Notes under the pieces: generated by a model
Seen by the model: only the letters and a program-made list of their open reading frames with translations
Told to the model about the DNA's origin: nothing
Databases searched by the model: none
Shown: positions 1 to 11,703 of the stretch, piece after piece
Position numbering within the stretch: position 1 is the stretch's first letter
Layout: each line of letters opens with the position of its first letter
Made by a program: the position numbers and the translations under genes
From: Globodera rostochiensis
Lineage: Eukaryota > Nematoda > Chromadorea > Rhabditida > Heteroderidae
Reading direction: 5' to 3'
Length of the DNA stretch: 64,000 bases
Assembly (NCBI GenBank): GCA_018350325.1
Contig: JAEVLN010000011.1
Location: 1,484,449 to 1,548,448, forward strand

Positions 1-104
1 ATGATATAGTGAAGAGAGGAGAACTTCACAATGAGGACAATGGGATCATTAGAGGAGAAGGATGATCTCATAAGAACGAGAAAGCTAGGGAGCTGGCGTG
101 GGCA

Positions 105-176
105 GGGTCGGTAGTTCAGTCGGTTAGAACACTGGTCCGGTCAACCAGAGACGCCGGTTCAATTCCGGCCCGCCCC
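105..176 (+). tRNA. tRNA-like sequence, possibly a pseudogene
   Basis: The sequence folds as a cloverleaf. The acceptor arms (105-111 with 170-176) pair at six of seven positions. The D-arm stem is GTTC/GAAC. The anticodon stem is CTGGT/ACCAG around the loop CCGGTCA. The T-arm GCCGG/CCGGC encloses TTCAATT. The internal pol III A box (TAGTTCAGTCGG) and B box (GGTTCAATTCC) match consensus. Two things are odd: position 33 is C instead of the near-universal T, and the acceptor stem has a T:C mismatch. Read literally, the anticodon is GGT (Thr), but the 5' half resembles bacterial tRNA-Asp. A degenerate tRNA or tRNA-derived repeat is as likely as a working gene. Confidence 0.45.
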
Positions 177-316
177 CAAGTTTTTCCCTCAAAAGCTCCC
201 AGCACTCGTTACTTTCATAATTATTATTTGCCATAAATGAAAAACGGCTAAAAATTCGAAGTACTAAGTTGGGCGGCCGGAGTAAAAAATAATCAAAAAT
301 AAATAAAATAAAACAC

Positions 317-1239
317 CCGTTCTTTGTGTGGAATGTCCATGTACACGAAGCCGCCTGGAAATGAATTTAAATATTATTGGCTTTTTAATTTATAATTATT
401 AAATTTAAACAAACATTAAACAAAAATTTTTTTAATTACCTATTTAAAATTTATATTTAAAATTGTTATTCGTTTCAATTTGCTGTGAATGTTGACCCGG
501 TTTCACAACGCGCAACCATTCCTCAATGGTTTTGATTGGGTCATAAAAATGTTCCAACACGTGCGAGTTGACCACAAAATCGACGGAATTGTTTGCGAGC
601 GGCAATTTGTCCCCCGGGGCGATTATGTGCACTTTGGCTGCACTTCCTGCAATAACTTTGGTTTTGCGCCACCAAAAAAAACGGCGATTGGGGTCAACTG
701 AGCGCCAGCGACCTTTCAGTGCCAGACTCTTCTTCAACCAACTAAGCTAACAAAATGGAGACCAACCAAACGTTGCGGACCGATTGAGATTTCGTTCGAG
801 AAAATTTAGAAAAGTGCCAAGAACAAAGAATTTTGTAAATTTTGATTATAATTTTTGCTGAAACGGATTGAAACACTTTTCGGGGGGTTTTTCAACTAAA
901 AATTTCAAAAATTTGGAATTTGCAAGCAAAACCCCGACCAAAAATGTCGGGAGAGGGTTTGAAGGTGCCCCAAACTTTCTTCAAAAAGGTCTCTGACGCC
1001 CAGTTCAACGACTCCAGGACACGGAAGAAGCCCAAAATGATCCGAGAAAAAGCTCAACAAAATCCACGTGCCCGACCTGAGACTTCGACTTGTGCCTTTT
1101 GGAAAAGTGCCGTTGGGTCGTCGGTGTAGTCGACATTCCACGCGTCCAGCCCGAACGGGTTGTGCTTGGACGCGCCGATCTCAATGCCGCGCTTACCGTC
1201 CAACAAACGGTGAGCCAATTTGCTCTCATTGTAATGCAT
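317..1239 (-). CDS. class I SAM-dependent methyltransferase, bacterial type
   Basis: Three exons on the minus strand join in phase: 1239-1077 (ATG at 1239), 646-497 and 354-about 317. The product has a SAM-binding motif I (GIEIGAS, about residues 18-24) followed by HNPFGLD. After the first intron come an acidic loop (NNSVDFV), SHVLEHFYDP and RVVKPGG, the usual order in bacterial class I methyltransferases. The third exon adds FVYMDIPHKER. No further exon was found, so the 3' end is either truncated or lies left of the window. The closest resemblance I recall is to uncharacterised bacterial proteins, which suggests ancient horizontal transfer followed by intron gain. The substrate cannot be told from sequence. 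Confidence 0.6.
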
Positions 1240-1842
1240 TGCGACAACTGTTCAAATATTTGGGGAGGGCTGGAATGGCACAAAAGCCAAGAAATAAACA
1301 TGATTTTTAATTTATACTGAAAATACTCTTGAAATGCCGACCGGTCAAAGTGCCGAGCTGTCACTCAGAATTTTAAAAAGTTTTTACTAGGATTGACAAC
1401 CCCGACCCCGACATTTTTAGTCGGGGGTTTTCGTCCCCGAATTTCCAGGGTGTTTTAGTTGAAAAAATCCCCAAAATTTTGTCAGGAGTTTTTTGTCCCC
1501 AAACCCGAATAATCTCTGCCAACCCTAGTTGTTAATCTACATATTTTTGGAAACGGCCAGTGTTTGGACGAAATCAATCAATAATTTAATTTTAAATTTC
1601 CATAAAAATATTTTATAGGTATATATATGTATAATATAATTTTAGGAGCATAAAAAGATTTCCGAGCGCGTACAATTTCCAATTCTCACTAAATTTGGCT
1701 GAGCCATCGTTGCTGCTCCTGTTGTTGCTGTTGTTGTTGTTAAAGTTGAAGTTGTTGATGTTTCTGCAAACAATAAATTTCGTTGTCAAATATAATAAAA
1801 TGTGCTCTTATTTGTTAACAGCCCGCTATTGTAAATGCATAT
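1240..1842. other. intergenic, with GGTCGGGG-type repeat remnants
   Basis: No gene was recognised. Around 1390-1530 there is a degenerate repeat with CCCCGACC/GTCGGGG words and an outward end reading CTGCCAACCCTA, like other short elements in this window. A related GTCGGG word occurs near 930-950. The rest is AT-rich. Confidence 0.4.
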
Positions 1843-2346
1843 CTACTGATCGCATCCTGGACAGGGTCGACACAAATCCCGGACAGGGGGTCGACACAAA
1901 TCCCGGACAGGGGGTCGACACAAATCCCGGACAGGGGGTCGACACAAATCCCGGACAGGGGGTCGACACAAATCCCGGACAGGGGGTCGACACAAATCCC
2001 GGACAGGGGGTCGACACAAATCCCGGACAGGGGGTCGACACAAATCCCGGACAGGGGGTCGACACAAATCCCGGACAGGGGGTCGACACAAATCCCGGAC
2101 AGGGGGTCGACACAAATCCCGGACAGGGGGTCGACACAAATCCCGGACAGATCGATCAGATCGCTTCCCAAACTTTTTGGTACACGAAAAACAGCCACCA
2201 GCATTTATTGACGCATTAGCGCTTAAGTCAACGCTTCTCGTCGGATTGTTGTTGTTATCGTCGTTTTTTAAAGCAAAAAAAGCCAAAAGTAGTGCAATTG
2301 CAATCAAACCAATAAACATCGCCTTCTTCAATGGCGTCGTCGACAT
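1843..2346 (-). CDS. candidate membrane-anchored or secreted tandem-repeat protein
   Basis: An uninterrupted minus-strand frame of 167 codons starts at the ATG at 2346. Residues about 9-27 (KAMFIGLIAIALLLAFFAL) form a single hydrophobic segment that could be a signal anchor. A short linker (NDDNNNNPT) and a CFSC pair follow. The rest is twelve copies of an eight-residue unit, VRDLCRPP, encoded by the 24-bp minisatellite. The unit length is a multiple of three, so all six frames stay open across the array and an open frame there proves nothing. The only real evidence for a gene is the hydrophobic N-terminus in this one frame. No family was recognised. Confidence 0.3.
   Translation of the reverse strand: MSTTPLKKAMFIGLIAIALLLAFFALKNDDNNNNPTRSVDLSANASINAGGCFSCTKKFGKRSDRSVRDLCRPPVRDLCRPPVRDLCRPPVRDLCRPPVRDLCRPPVRDLCRPPVRDLCRPPVRDLCRPPVRDLCRPPVRDLCRPPVRDLCRPPVRDLCRPCPGCDQ
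1865..2150. repeat. 24-bp minisatellite, about 12 copies
   Basis: Twelve near-perfect tandem copies of a 24-bp unit, GGTCGACACAAATCCCGGAC plus AGGG. Copies differ very little, which suggests recent expansion or homogenisation. Each unit carries a SalI site (GTCGAC). Confidence 0.95.
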
Positions 2347-3325
2347 TATGTATATTTTCACTTTTATTTAAATTAGAAATAATTGACTAAAAATGAAAAC
2401 AGAATTTTAATTTTAGATGTAAATTATATTTTAATTAAAACTATAATTCTTTAATTGAAAGTTAAAACAAGGATGTAAACTAAATTGTTCTCGAATTGTG
2501 TTAATTTTCTTCGATTTTGAAAAAAAGAATCGGCAAATAATTTTTAAATAAAATTGTTAAATTAATTTCTTAAAAATGTGCATCGAATTAAATCTGCTTT
2601 AGAGCAAAAAGGCTTTTTTGCTGCTTTCAGCTTGAACAACCCGTCCGTTCGACACCAATTCTCCAATTGCGTCCTTCCTCGCATTTCCCTATTAAAAAAA
2701 AGGCAAAATTTGACTATTCGAGAAGGGCGAGATGTACTTTAATTTTAAACTATGAAATGCGGAGCTTCAAAAAAATGTCCCGTATGAAAATAAATACGTA
2801 ACCGATCACAATCTGCAGATTGCTATCTGCTGTAGAGGATGGATAAAACCAATAAATTTGAAATTTTCAGAAATAAAATAAAATCTATTTTTTTCTTCGA
2901 AATGTCTGAATAGACCGATTTGCTAAATTGGGTGGCTTATAATAATAATAATAATAACAAATAGTGTGTTAGCCTGAAAATGGAAAACGTGACGATGATG
3001 TGACACATTATGTTTTACAGAATCTCAGGTTTATTGAACCATTTATTTTATAAATTTGGACAAAAATATCTCACTAAATCCCGGCCCCGGTTCGAGATTC
3101 TGCTCCCGATCTTCGGCTTTCACAATCCCGGTCCCGGTTTTTACCAAAAATCCCGATCCCGTCCTATTCTAGCCCAAATTTATAGGAGGATATATAAAGC
3201 TCTACTTTCGCTTATATTTACCGTTCTGCATTGATAAATTGCTATTTTTACCCCTACTTTTATGTATGTCCTTTTTATAAGCTTTAACCCCGGGCCCTCG
3301 GCGGTTGCTCCGGTCCCCAAAAACT
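2347..3325. other. AT-rich intergenic region with a CCCGG-type element remnant
   Basis: 2347-3050 is AT-rich with no gene seen. At about 3075-3165 there is a run of CCCGGTCCCGG words. It belongs to the same repeat family seen near 19.9, 49.2 and 61.0 kb, which carries CCGGGACCGGGATTTTTGG. Confidence 0.4.
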
Positions 3326-3329
3326 GATT

Positions 3330-5455
3330 CTTCAATGTGAGTTTGTTTCCAGAAGAGTCAGTCGCGCAATTGATGGAAATGGTGCACAAATTGTCAAACT
3401 TTCCGGTGAACAGCTGCCAATTCCTCAAGAACCGATTCCAAACAAAGTGATCGGCTTCCAAGGCATTGTAGCCAGGTCTTTTCCTTCCTAAATTTAGAAG
3501 AAATTTAAAATGTTTTTGACTTTCAGTTACGTCGACCAAACCGTCATGGAATTCCTTCAACGCATCCGCCGTCTTTTTGACTCTTCCGAGACCAATATGA
3601 TTATTACAACATCCGCCGATCAAAGCCCCGAAGACAACGCCGATGCTTCTTCCCGCCAAGCTTTGGCCAAATGGTTGCTCACTGCCCGTGAAGATGGTCA
3701 TCCGAAGATACTTCTTTGTGGACATTATTCGGGAGGAATGGACGGACTCAAAGGGGTAATTTCTTCAAAGGGGTAATTTCTTCATTCTTATAATTAGGGT
3801 AGATGGCGGTCGGTTAACCGAACCGAAACCGAAACCGAAAACCGGCTTTTTTGGCCCAAAAACCGAAACCGAAAACCGGGGGTCGTAAAACCGGCCTAAC
3901 CGAAAACCGGTACCCCCGGTTTTCCGGTTTCGGTTTGAAAACTGAAAAAAATGCACCCCTAATGGTGGGTTTTATATGGGAGTTTATTGGGAAATTTAAA
4001 AATTGTACATATCAAACATTTTGCCAAAAATGATTCTTTAATTACTAATTCAGTTTGCTCCAACTTACTTTATTTGATTTCTACATATAAATTGAGAGAA
4101 GTAATTTGTTATTCATTTTCAGCATATTTTTATATTTGTTATTTTGTAGTTTTTAAATTAAGAGGTAGCGCGATGGTCGCAAAAATTTGGAAATTCTTTT
4201 CTGAAGTTAAAACGGGAGCCGAAACAAAGAGAAAATGTCTAAAATGTGGCGAACTATTGATGACACCAAAGGACAGATCTACATCAAATATGATTAACCA
4301 TCTGAAGACCAAAAATCACGAGGACGCGCTCAAATTGTTTGAATCAGAAAATGCAGAAATGGTTATGCTTTATTTTTTCAACCCAAACAAATCAAATTCA
4401 GACTCCAAAGTTAACATCAGTTTGGGCTCAAAAAAACGCCGAAGCGGATTTACAAAATAAATTGGATGAACAGCTTGTCAGAATCATGGTTCGACAGAAT
4501 GTTTCGGCCTATTTTTTCGATGACAAAGACTTACAGGAACTTGTCAAAACTGCTTTTCCGGGTCAAAAAGTAAGTTTTAAAAAATAGCATTTTGTACATT
4601 GCTCTAATTTCTTGGTTTTTTGGTCATATTAGATTTATTCGCGTTGTCATTTTACGCAGAGTGTGATACCACGTATGGCTAGAGAAATACGAACCGCATT
4701 GTAAAACAAATTGGTTCGAACAAGTTTGCGATCACTAGTGATGGATGGATGAAGCCAAGCAAGTTTCCGGCGTTGTTGAGGTAGATAAATGAATTAAAAA
4801 TTAGGGGTGTTTTAGTGTCACTACCCACACAATCTCTGATGATTTCCAAAGAATCGATAATGTTATCGCGACAATTGAAATGTAGGACCACACTGGCGAG
4901 GAAATTGCTAAATCGATTGAAAACTTTCTCATCCAAAATGGACTAAACATTGATTCAATTGTGGCTTGCGTACGGGACGACGCGAGAAATATGCAAAAAT
5001 CTTGTCGCTTATTGGGCATTGATAGGTATTTATAATTATTTATATTTGTTTATTAAAAATTAGTTTTCAATTTACTTATGCAACAGCAAATTGGTTAAAA
5101 ATATTGAGCAATTTATAAAAAAATGAATCGCAAGTGTTAAAAAATTGGTCCAAAATTAGGATTTAAAATCAAAAGGGTCCCCCCTTTGGTTTAATAAAAA
5201 CCGGTTTCGGTTTTCGGTTAACCGGGTGTCGGCCAAAAACCGAAACCGAAAACCGGGGGTAGCAAAACCGGCCAAACCGAAAACCGGTACCCCCGGTTTA
5301 AAACCGCTTTTGCTCTACCCTACTTATAATTATTCTCTTCGTTTTAGTCATTTGTCAATGCTTCAAAGCCGGTCAATTTCATCATCCGTCTGCGTTCTAT
5401 TGCTGGCTTTTATGAACCATTTGAGCTGAAAAACAATTTGTGGGGGGAGCGATTG
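3330..5455 (+). pseudogene. broken F-box-like family gene split by a hAT element
   Basis: Exon pieces match the F-box-like genes at 54-63 kb. 3356-3473 carries the [12 protein letters not shown] end of exon 2, fused directly to the exon 1 donor region, so most of exon 2 is deleted. 3534-3758 carries the [19 protein letters not shown] exon, but about 55 residues are missing between ADQ and PEDNADASS. 5347-about 5455 carries NFIIRLRSIAGFYEPFELK and then runs into unrelated GGGGA-rich sequence. The last intron received a 1.5-kb hAT element. Several internal deletions and a lost C-terminus make this a pseudogene. Confidence 0.75.
3795..5322 (+). mobile_element. hAT-type DNA transposon, degenerate, with 8-bp TSD
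   Basis: The ends TAGGGTAGA and TCTACCCTA form short terminal inverted repeats. They are flanked by identical 8-bp target-site duplications, CTTATAAT (3787-3794 and 5323-5330). Just inside both ends lie repeated AACCGAAACCG words. Inside are pieces of a hAT transposase. A BED zinc finger at about 4170-4350 has CLKC and HLKTKNH as metal ligands. FAITSDGWMKPSKFP is at about 4720-4780, and DHTGEEIAKSIENF followed by RDDARNMQKSCR at about 4885-5025. The last block is preceded by an in-frame stop, so the enzyme is dead. The element sits inside an intron of the broken F-box-like gene. Confidence 0.88.
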
Positions 5456-5559
5456 ACATTGCGACAGCTCAACGAAAACAACCGGGGAACGGGAATGAGA
5501 ATGGCCGGGGATTCCCGGTTTTCCCCGTCCCCGCCCCCCTCCGGCTCGTACCCTACTCA

Positions 5560-6500
5560 AAAAGGGCGACATTATTAGAGGGTGGAATTAAAAGAATGAA
5601 TACGGTAAACATAATTTTAGTAAATTATGGCATAAAAACAAATTCCATGCTCGTTCCGCGGCTTGGCAGGTGATTTTGGCTTACCGGACCTTTTGTCGTC
5701 GTGCCAAAAATAAAGCTTTAATTCAAATAAATATCTGCGAAAAAATATCGCGAACGGTTTTTTTCGAAATGTTTCGATAGTGATATTTTATTACTATCGT
5801 AGAAGCCAATGCCGAACACTACCGATCACTAGGGCCGAGATTTATATGGACTAAAAGGACACATCAAATATGGACTAAAACCCCACAAAATATGGACCAA
5901 AAACCCCAAAAAATGCCAAAATATTGTTTAAAAAATGTAATTTAAACCGCTTTAAATGGTCAATTTTGATTTTCTATTCGTAATCAGCGCGTCAAATACC
6001 CTATTTTTAGACATTTTTTAAATAAAAACTATTTCAAAAATCCCCCATATGGTTTTTGGCCAACTTTGAGGGACCATAATGTTGAATGATTTGAAAAATT
6101 TTGGTGAAATTTTATATTGAATTTGGAAAAATTTATGTGCCATTTTTATGTGTGGTGTTATTTTATGCGCATATTTTTGGACACCCTACTGATAATATGC
6201 GATAAACTTTTGTTCTTTTTGGTGCCGCCATTTAATGGTAAGCCGAGCTAAATTTGATAAAAATGGGCAAATATTGTTACATTTTGGACATTTTTAAGCG
6301 AAAATTCAAAAAATAATGCAAAATTAACAAATTTGGCCATCTGTATAAAGTTATTCAAAATTTAAACAAAAATTCAAATAAAGGACAAAAAAGGACGTGT
6401 ACTCCAAATAAAGTACAAATCTTTAAAAAAAAAAGTACAGCAGATGGCACCTCTGGTTTAAACGCTTTGCCCCGAAAAATTTTGAAGATTATTCATTTTC
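5560..6500. other. intergenic region with repeat remnants
   Basis: About 5460-5580 is GGGG/CCCC-rich element debris. About 5830-5920 has ATATGGACTAAAA words repeated in tandem. The rest is AT-rich with no gene seen. The segment ends with a strong acceptor-like TTTTCAG at 6496-6502, just before the FERRY3 start, which could be a trans-splice site. Confidence 0.4.
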
Positions 6501-6525
6501 AGCACCTTTCAATTTTCCAATTTTG

Positions 6526-9500
6526 ATGATGGAAAAGCCATTTACTGTGAAGAATTTTGTGTACCCCGTCGAACAGTTTGGCAAACGTTTGCAAACGGTG
6601 TGTTACGATGTGCAAATTCCGCTTCCGGACCCAAATTCCGCCCCTTCCGACCTTTTTGGGCATCTGATCGCGCAAAATCGACTCCCACTTCCTTTCCAAA
6701 AGGGTTTGAATTTGTTGAATTTTAGGCAATGCTTTTTAGCTCCTCCACCTCCCCTATTTTGATAGAAATTCAAAAAAATTTTGGGTTCATTCATTGTGTT
6801 GTAAATTAGTTTTTTTATTTAAAAAAAGAGCTGACACTAGTCAATGATTTTAAGGTGTTTTGCTCCAGAAACGACTTTTCCGATTTTGTCCCTGGAGATT
6901 TTTTAAGATTAAGAAATTAGGAAAGAAAAAAAATAATTTTTTTTTTGCAGAGGTTAAGGCTGCCTTTGAAAAATTTGTGCGTGACGAAACGCGCAAATTT
7001 GACGCGGAATTGGCCACTCGACGCATTGAATTTGCACTGAACGGCGGCGGCGGCGGCACTTCCGACGACGGCGAGGCGAACGGCGATGCCAACAAAGCGA
7101 TTTTTGGTGGTAATTCCACGGAGGTTTGCCATAAATTTGCGAATTTTTAATTGAAAAAATTTGAAAAATTCTACCTAAATATAATGCAAACGAAATGTTG
7201 CCGAATTTTTGGGTAAATTTCAAAAAAATGGACGTAATTTTTCTTTGCGTTATTTACAATTTTTTTGTTTTTAGTTCGATGCGCAAACCATCGCCAATAC
7301 TGCCGTCGGAGGGCCGTTATTTGAAGAGCAATTTCAGGTAATTAATTGTTGCGTTTTACCCGACATTTTTGTGGATGGTTTTTCGGGTCGTGCTCCAAAG
7401 AATTTAAAAATCACATAATTTTAATTTTTTTTTGAATTAATTTGTAAGTGAATTTGAATAGTCGTTTTCTTTCTAGAATCTTTATTAGAATATTAAAAAA
7501 AAGGCAATCCTGCAGAATGGGGGTCCTTAATTCATTTATTGTTATTTGGGCTAAAAATTTATATCCGGGGGTTTTCAGGGGTGCTGATCACGAATATGAC
7601 ATCAGATTTTGTCTAATCATTGATATTGTCTAAGATTTTTTATCAAGTACTTGATTTTTGGTAATAGTAAATCGGCGGTCAATTTTTTGCAAAAAAATAA
7701 GCCATCAAACTAATTTTTTGGCTTTTTACATATCAGATTCGAATTCTACGCATCAGAAAAGCTCGGAAACGACTTTTTATGTTTTTTATAAAATTTAGAA
7801 AAACAATTTTTTTAGAAAAATTCGAATTTGAGTCCGGCGTTCGAAATCGGGCGAAATGGAGGTCAGATTCAGATTCTACGTCCCAGAAAAGCCATAAGAA
7901 CTATTTTCTCTCGATTTTATAAAGTTTTTATTTTTTGGAAAAAAATTTGGGACTCCCATTCTGCCACGATTGCCAAAAAAAAATCTTTTTCAAAAAAAAA
8001 AACATTTTCTACCCCTTAATTCAGCATGTTATGCGGCACGCATCGGCAGCCCAATTGTCACTGCTCGTCAGAGAAGAAAGTCGAATGGCAGAAGAAGTTC
8101 GAATTTTTTTTTTTTTGAAAATTTTTGATAAATTACGAGAAAAAACAGAAAATTATTTTCAGATGAGAGCATTGGTCCGCGCTCGCAATTTTGAAGTTGA
8201 ACGAATAAAGCGCGCTTGTGAGGACACTTTGGCAAATTCCGTCGGCGCCACAGAGTTCGACAAACATTCCTATGAACTTTCGATGCTTAACGAAAAATTG
8301 CGGGTGAAAAAGAATTTTAAAAAAAAGTGTTCCAAAAGTAAAAGTTTTGACTTAGGGAGGGGAGTTCGAATTTTTTGGAAATTGCGGAAAATTTTTAATT
8401 GGGTAAGATTTGATTATAAAATTCAAAAAAAAAATTAGATTCTTTTTCTATTTAAAAATATAAAGAAAATAAAAAAGAACATTTCGAATTTAACAAAAAA
8501 AAAAAAGCGTTTTCAGCAAGTCAGCATCAACTATTCCAACCAAATTGAGGCGCTGAATGAGCGACAACGGGACGAATATCGCCAATTGGTGCGGGCATTG
8601 TACACCAATGAAACGGACGGCGTACAACAAAAAGAGGCAAAAAAAATATGTTTAATTAATTTTTTTGGTATTCTTTATTGTAACAATTAAATAAAAAATT
8701 AAAAACAAAAAATTTCCGACATTTTGGATGATTTAAGAAAATTCCGGTCTGCTTGGTTATCCAATTTTTTAAACCGGACCCATGGCGTGGTCGGATTGTT
8801 AAATGAGAAACGGTGGCCCCGGCTTTTTTCCCCCCTTAATTCTTAACTCTATTTTTTTATCCAAAGAATTTTGTTTCACCTGAAAACGGGGGTTTTTTTA
8901 TTTTCTTCGAATTTTTTATGATTTCCCCACTTTTTGCAGTCGACCTTGGCGAGCAGTTCGAGTTGTTTTGGCTTTACCACGACGGCAGCGGCTGCTTCCC
9001 CACCAGTGCGACCGCAGCCGCCTTCGTCTTCACGACTGTTTAAGAAGTTTGAACCAGTGGTTTTTTGTTTGGTTCCATTTTTTTCTCGCGGTTTCGGAAG
9101 CAGAACAACACTTTTTTGAAATTAACAATAAATCAAAACCGCACATTTTCTTTATTCTATATTTTTCAATAAAATTTTTTAACGAAATTACTCAAAATTT
9201 TTAGATCACTCTCATACGACTCAAAAATAGCACAGCATGTGACGGCTGCACTCGGCACTGGGGGCAATGTTCATCAACAAACAAATCAATGCCGTTCCGA
9301 AAGTTTCACCATTTACATTGGTCTTTTTTTTGTTTAATGGAATTATCAAAAATTGGATGCCTAAAGCTCTCTATTTTTTAAATTGTGGATTTTTTTCTAC
9401 AAAAACCCTGCAGGTGCCCAGCTGAAAACCATGCACAACGCGCGCATTTTGACATCCGATCGGCTGGTCGACCTGATGATGCTGAACAACGACGCCAGCG

Positions 9501-11317
9501 GCGGAATTGGCATTGGCATCATGACGAGTGCCGCATCCACTGTTGAGGGCATGGAGCTGGAGAGGGCGGACAACATTGGCACAGCGGGCATGACGGCGAC
9601 AACACTGTGCCATTCGCAGCGGCTTCAACTGTTGATGAACCTGTACCGTCGTGACTTGGCTTGCGCGATACTTATTGTCGGTCAGTGGGGGGGGGGGGGG
9701 GGGGGGGGGGAAGGCTGGTTTTTTTGCGCGCGGTTCGAATTTTTAGAATTTGTTTTTTGCCAAAATTTGGCAACCTTCTCAATTGGAAAAATGCTCCTTT
9801 TTTTAAATCCAGGTGGTTGTGATCCGTTGTGGCACGTGAAGGAGCGCACCAATTTTGCACAGCTCTGTGAACAATCGGTCGAACTCCATTTTGAGTCGTT
9901 GGAGCGGCAATTGATGAAAATTGAGCAGGACGTGAGCAGAAATTCATTTTTTAACGCATTTTTAGTATAAAATCTCAAAAAAAAATATAAATATAAATCG
10001 GTCTGAGTTCCGAAGGTATTCCGGTTTGGCATTTGCTGTTTTTACACCTAACTGTCTGCTGTTGGTCTTCGGTAATGTTGTTTATGGCAGGTCCGGTCAG
10101 CGAACCGCGATCGTCGGGCGGCATGCCAGAGGCGCCGGCAGCAACAGCGGTGCCGAGATGAAAACGGCGGCGGCGGTGGTGGTGGTGGTGGTTCAGCAAC
10201 AACTGCAGCAGTGTCGACGGCATCCCCCTCCGCATCCATGCCACTGCTGCTGACGGCTTACGACGACGACCTCGTCATGCACACTGCACGTCGGTGGTGA
10301 TTTTAGATGGAACATTGCATAAAAATGACCATTTTCTTAGATTTTTGACACTTTTTTTAATTGTCAAGAAAGTGTTGTAGCTAAAGATAAAAGCAAAAAA
10401 TCGCTAACAATATGAAGTGCCAATTTTGAAGATGGACAACAAAACGGCGACAACTTTGGTGACGAGAACTCGCTGAGGCCGGGTGACGTGTACGTGACGT
10501 GCCACTCCAATTTGTCTGCCGTTCAGGTGTTGTGTTGCAGCAGTAACAGCTGTGCCCTTTCAATTTAAAATGAAAACTCCAAAAATTCGTCACGCGGCCT
10601 ATTCTCTGATTTATCTTTGACATTTTTTACGGAATTGGCGCCAATTTTTGCATAAAATGCTCATTTTTACATGTTTTGTGGCAGGTTGTTTTCCACGTGG
10701 TCGGCGACCGTTTGTTGGCCGAGCAGGACATTTCCTCACGGCACCCGTGCATCGGCGCGTTGCGCAATGTCATCCGATTGGCGCCCCTTTCCGCTGTCCA
10801 TCACATCACGCTGCCATTGCTGCTGGTTGAGCACATGTCCGAGGTGTTTGGTGGTGGCGGTGTTGGGCGAGGGCCGGGAGGGCAAGGAGGACGGACACTG
10901 TTGCACTCACCTTTTTCAGCAAAATCAAAATCGATGTTTTTTGAACGGTTCAATTCCTTGATGCACTCAATTTTGCAGACTCTGGAAACTTTTATAATTT
11001 TTTTGTTTTGTCTGATCACAAAAAATGGGCCAGATTTTTTGCAGACAATGACGATGAGCTGGTGTCTAAGCCGTGCCGAGCTGGTGTTTAAATGCCTGAA
11101 GGGCTTTCTGATGGAGGTGTGCTCCACCAGCGGGGTGAGCATTGCCGGAGGCGGCGGTGCCGTTACCGCCTCCGGCAATGCGGCCGGCACGCCCCACTTC
11201 AACATCAACTTTGTGCTGCCGTCTGCCATTTCGCCCACCCTGTTCCAGGAGTTGGTGGAGCTGTTCTCCTCCATTTTCCATTCAGTCCCTTCGCTTGACG
11301 CCACGCAACAGCAATGA
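6526..11317 (+). CDS. FERRY3: FERRY3 / C12orf4 homologue (endosomal Rab5-effector complex subunit)
   Basis: Fourteen exons in phase: 6526-6703, 6951-7123, 7275-7337, 8025-8096, 8163-8303, 8517-8621, 8940-9059, about 9236-9320, 9414-9680, 9813-9931, 10091-10289, 10432-10526, 10685-10843, 11045-11317; about 682 residues. Family landmarks run in order: LQTVCYDVQIPLP, FVRDETRKFD, ESFTIYIGAQLKTMHN, LCEQSVELHF, CHSNLS, VVFHVVGD, SSRHPCIGALRN, LPLLLVEHMSE and WCLSRAELVFKCLKGFLME. In mammals this protein is part of the five-subunit FERRY complex, which links early endosomes to mRNA. The nematode protein is longer than the human one (about 552 residues) because of Gly- and Ser-rich inserts near residues 95 and 260 and in exon 11. 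The exon 7/8 junction is the least certain; an alternative acceptor lies at 9204. The true start may be a trans-spliced leader joined at 6503. Confidence 0.88.
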
Positions 11318-11330
11318 GAATGTAAATTTC

Positions 11331-11336
11331 AATAAA
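11331..11336 (+). terminator. polyadenylation signal of the FERRY3 homologue
   Basis: AATAAA lies 13 bases after the stop codon. Confidence 0.7.
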
Positions 11337-11636
11337 TGTGACCATACGATTGATTGATTGGATTTTTAATTTATTTAACTGTGATATTTTATGGGCGGAT
11401 AATAATTTTTGAATTGTGCCACAATTGGTCAAATGTTGTGTGTTGAAATATGTTAGTGACACGTTAACGGGAAAGTACTGCTCCAACTTTTTCTGAAGTT
11501 ACATTACCATCGGTTTACACTTCCGTGTCGCCGCCATGTTGACCAATTTTAACACTCGCAAGAGTTCAAGCAGTATTTGGTCGAATTTGGAAAATTTGAT
11601 TATTTATTGAATTTCGTTTTTAAGTTCAAAAAAAGT

Positions 11637-11703
11637 TTAAAATTTACATCCACAAAACGTGGGACAGCATTTACAGCAGCAATTGGAACAGCACGAAGAC
11701 TTA
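11637..11703 (-). pseudogene. relic of the last exon of the poly-Cys gene (copy 1)
   Basis: On the minus strand, after an acceptor CTCAG, the frame reads CCSNCCCKCCPTFCGCKF and stops. It closely matches the last exon of the Cys-rich gene at 28773-28900 (CCCKCCPTCCGCKF). The first exon is absent, and one base is missing at the acceptor compared with the intact gene, so this is a relic. It lies just upstream of receptor copy A. Confidence 0.7.

Noticed and set aside
905..1141. Minus-strand frame containing VVELGVRDLFEES as part of the methyltransferase
   Set aside because: Splicing 1077 to 646 gives a continuous methyltransferase match, and this stretch falls in the intron.
1695..2219. Plus-strand frame with VDTNPGQG repeats
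   Set aside because: The 24-bp unit keeps all frames open, and this frame starts with a Leu run from a CTG/GTT simple repeat and has no other support.
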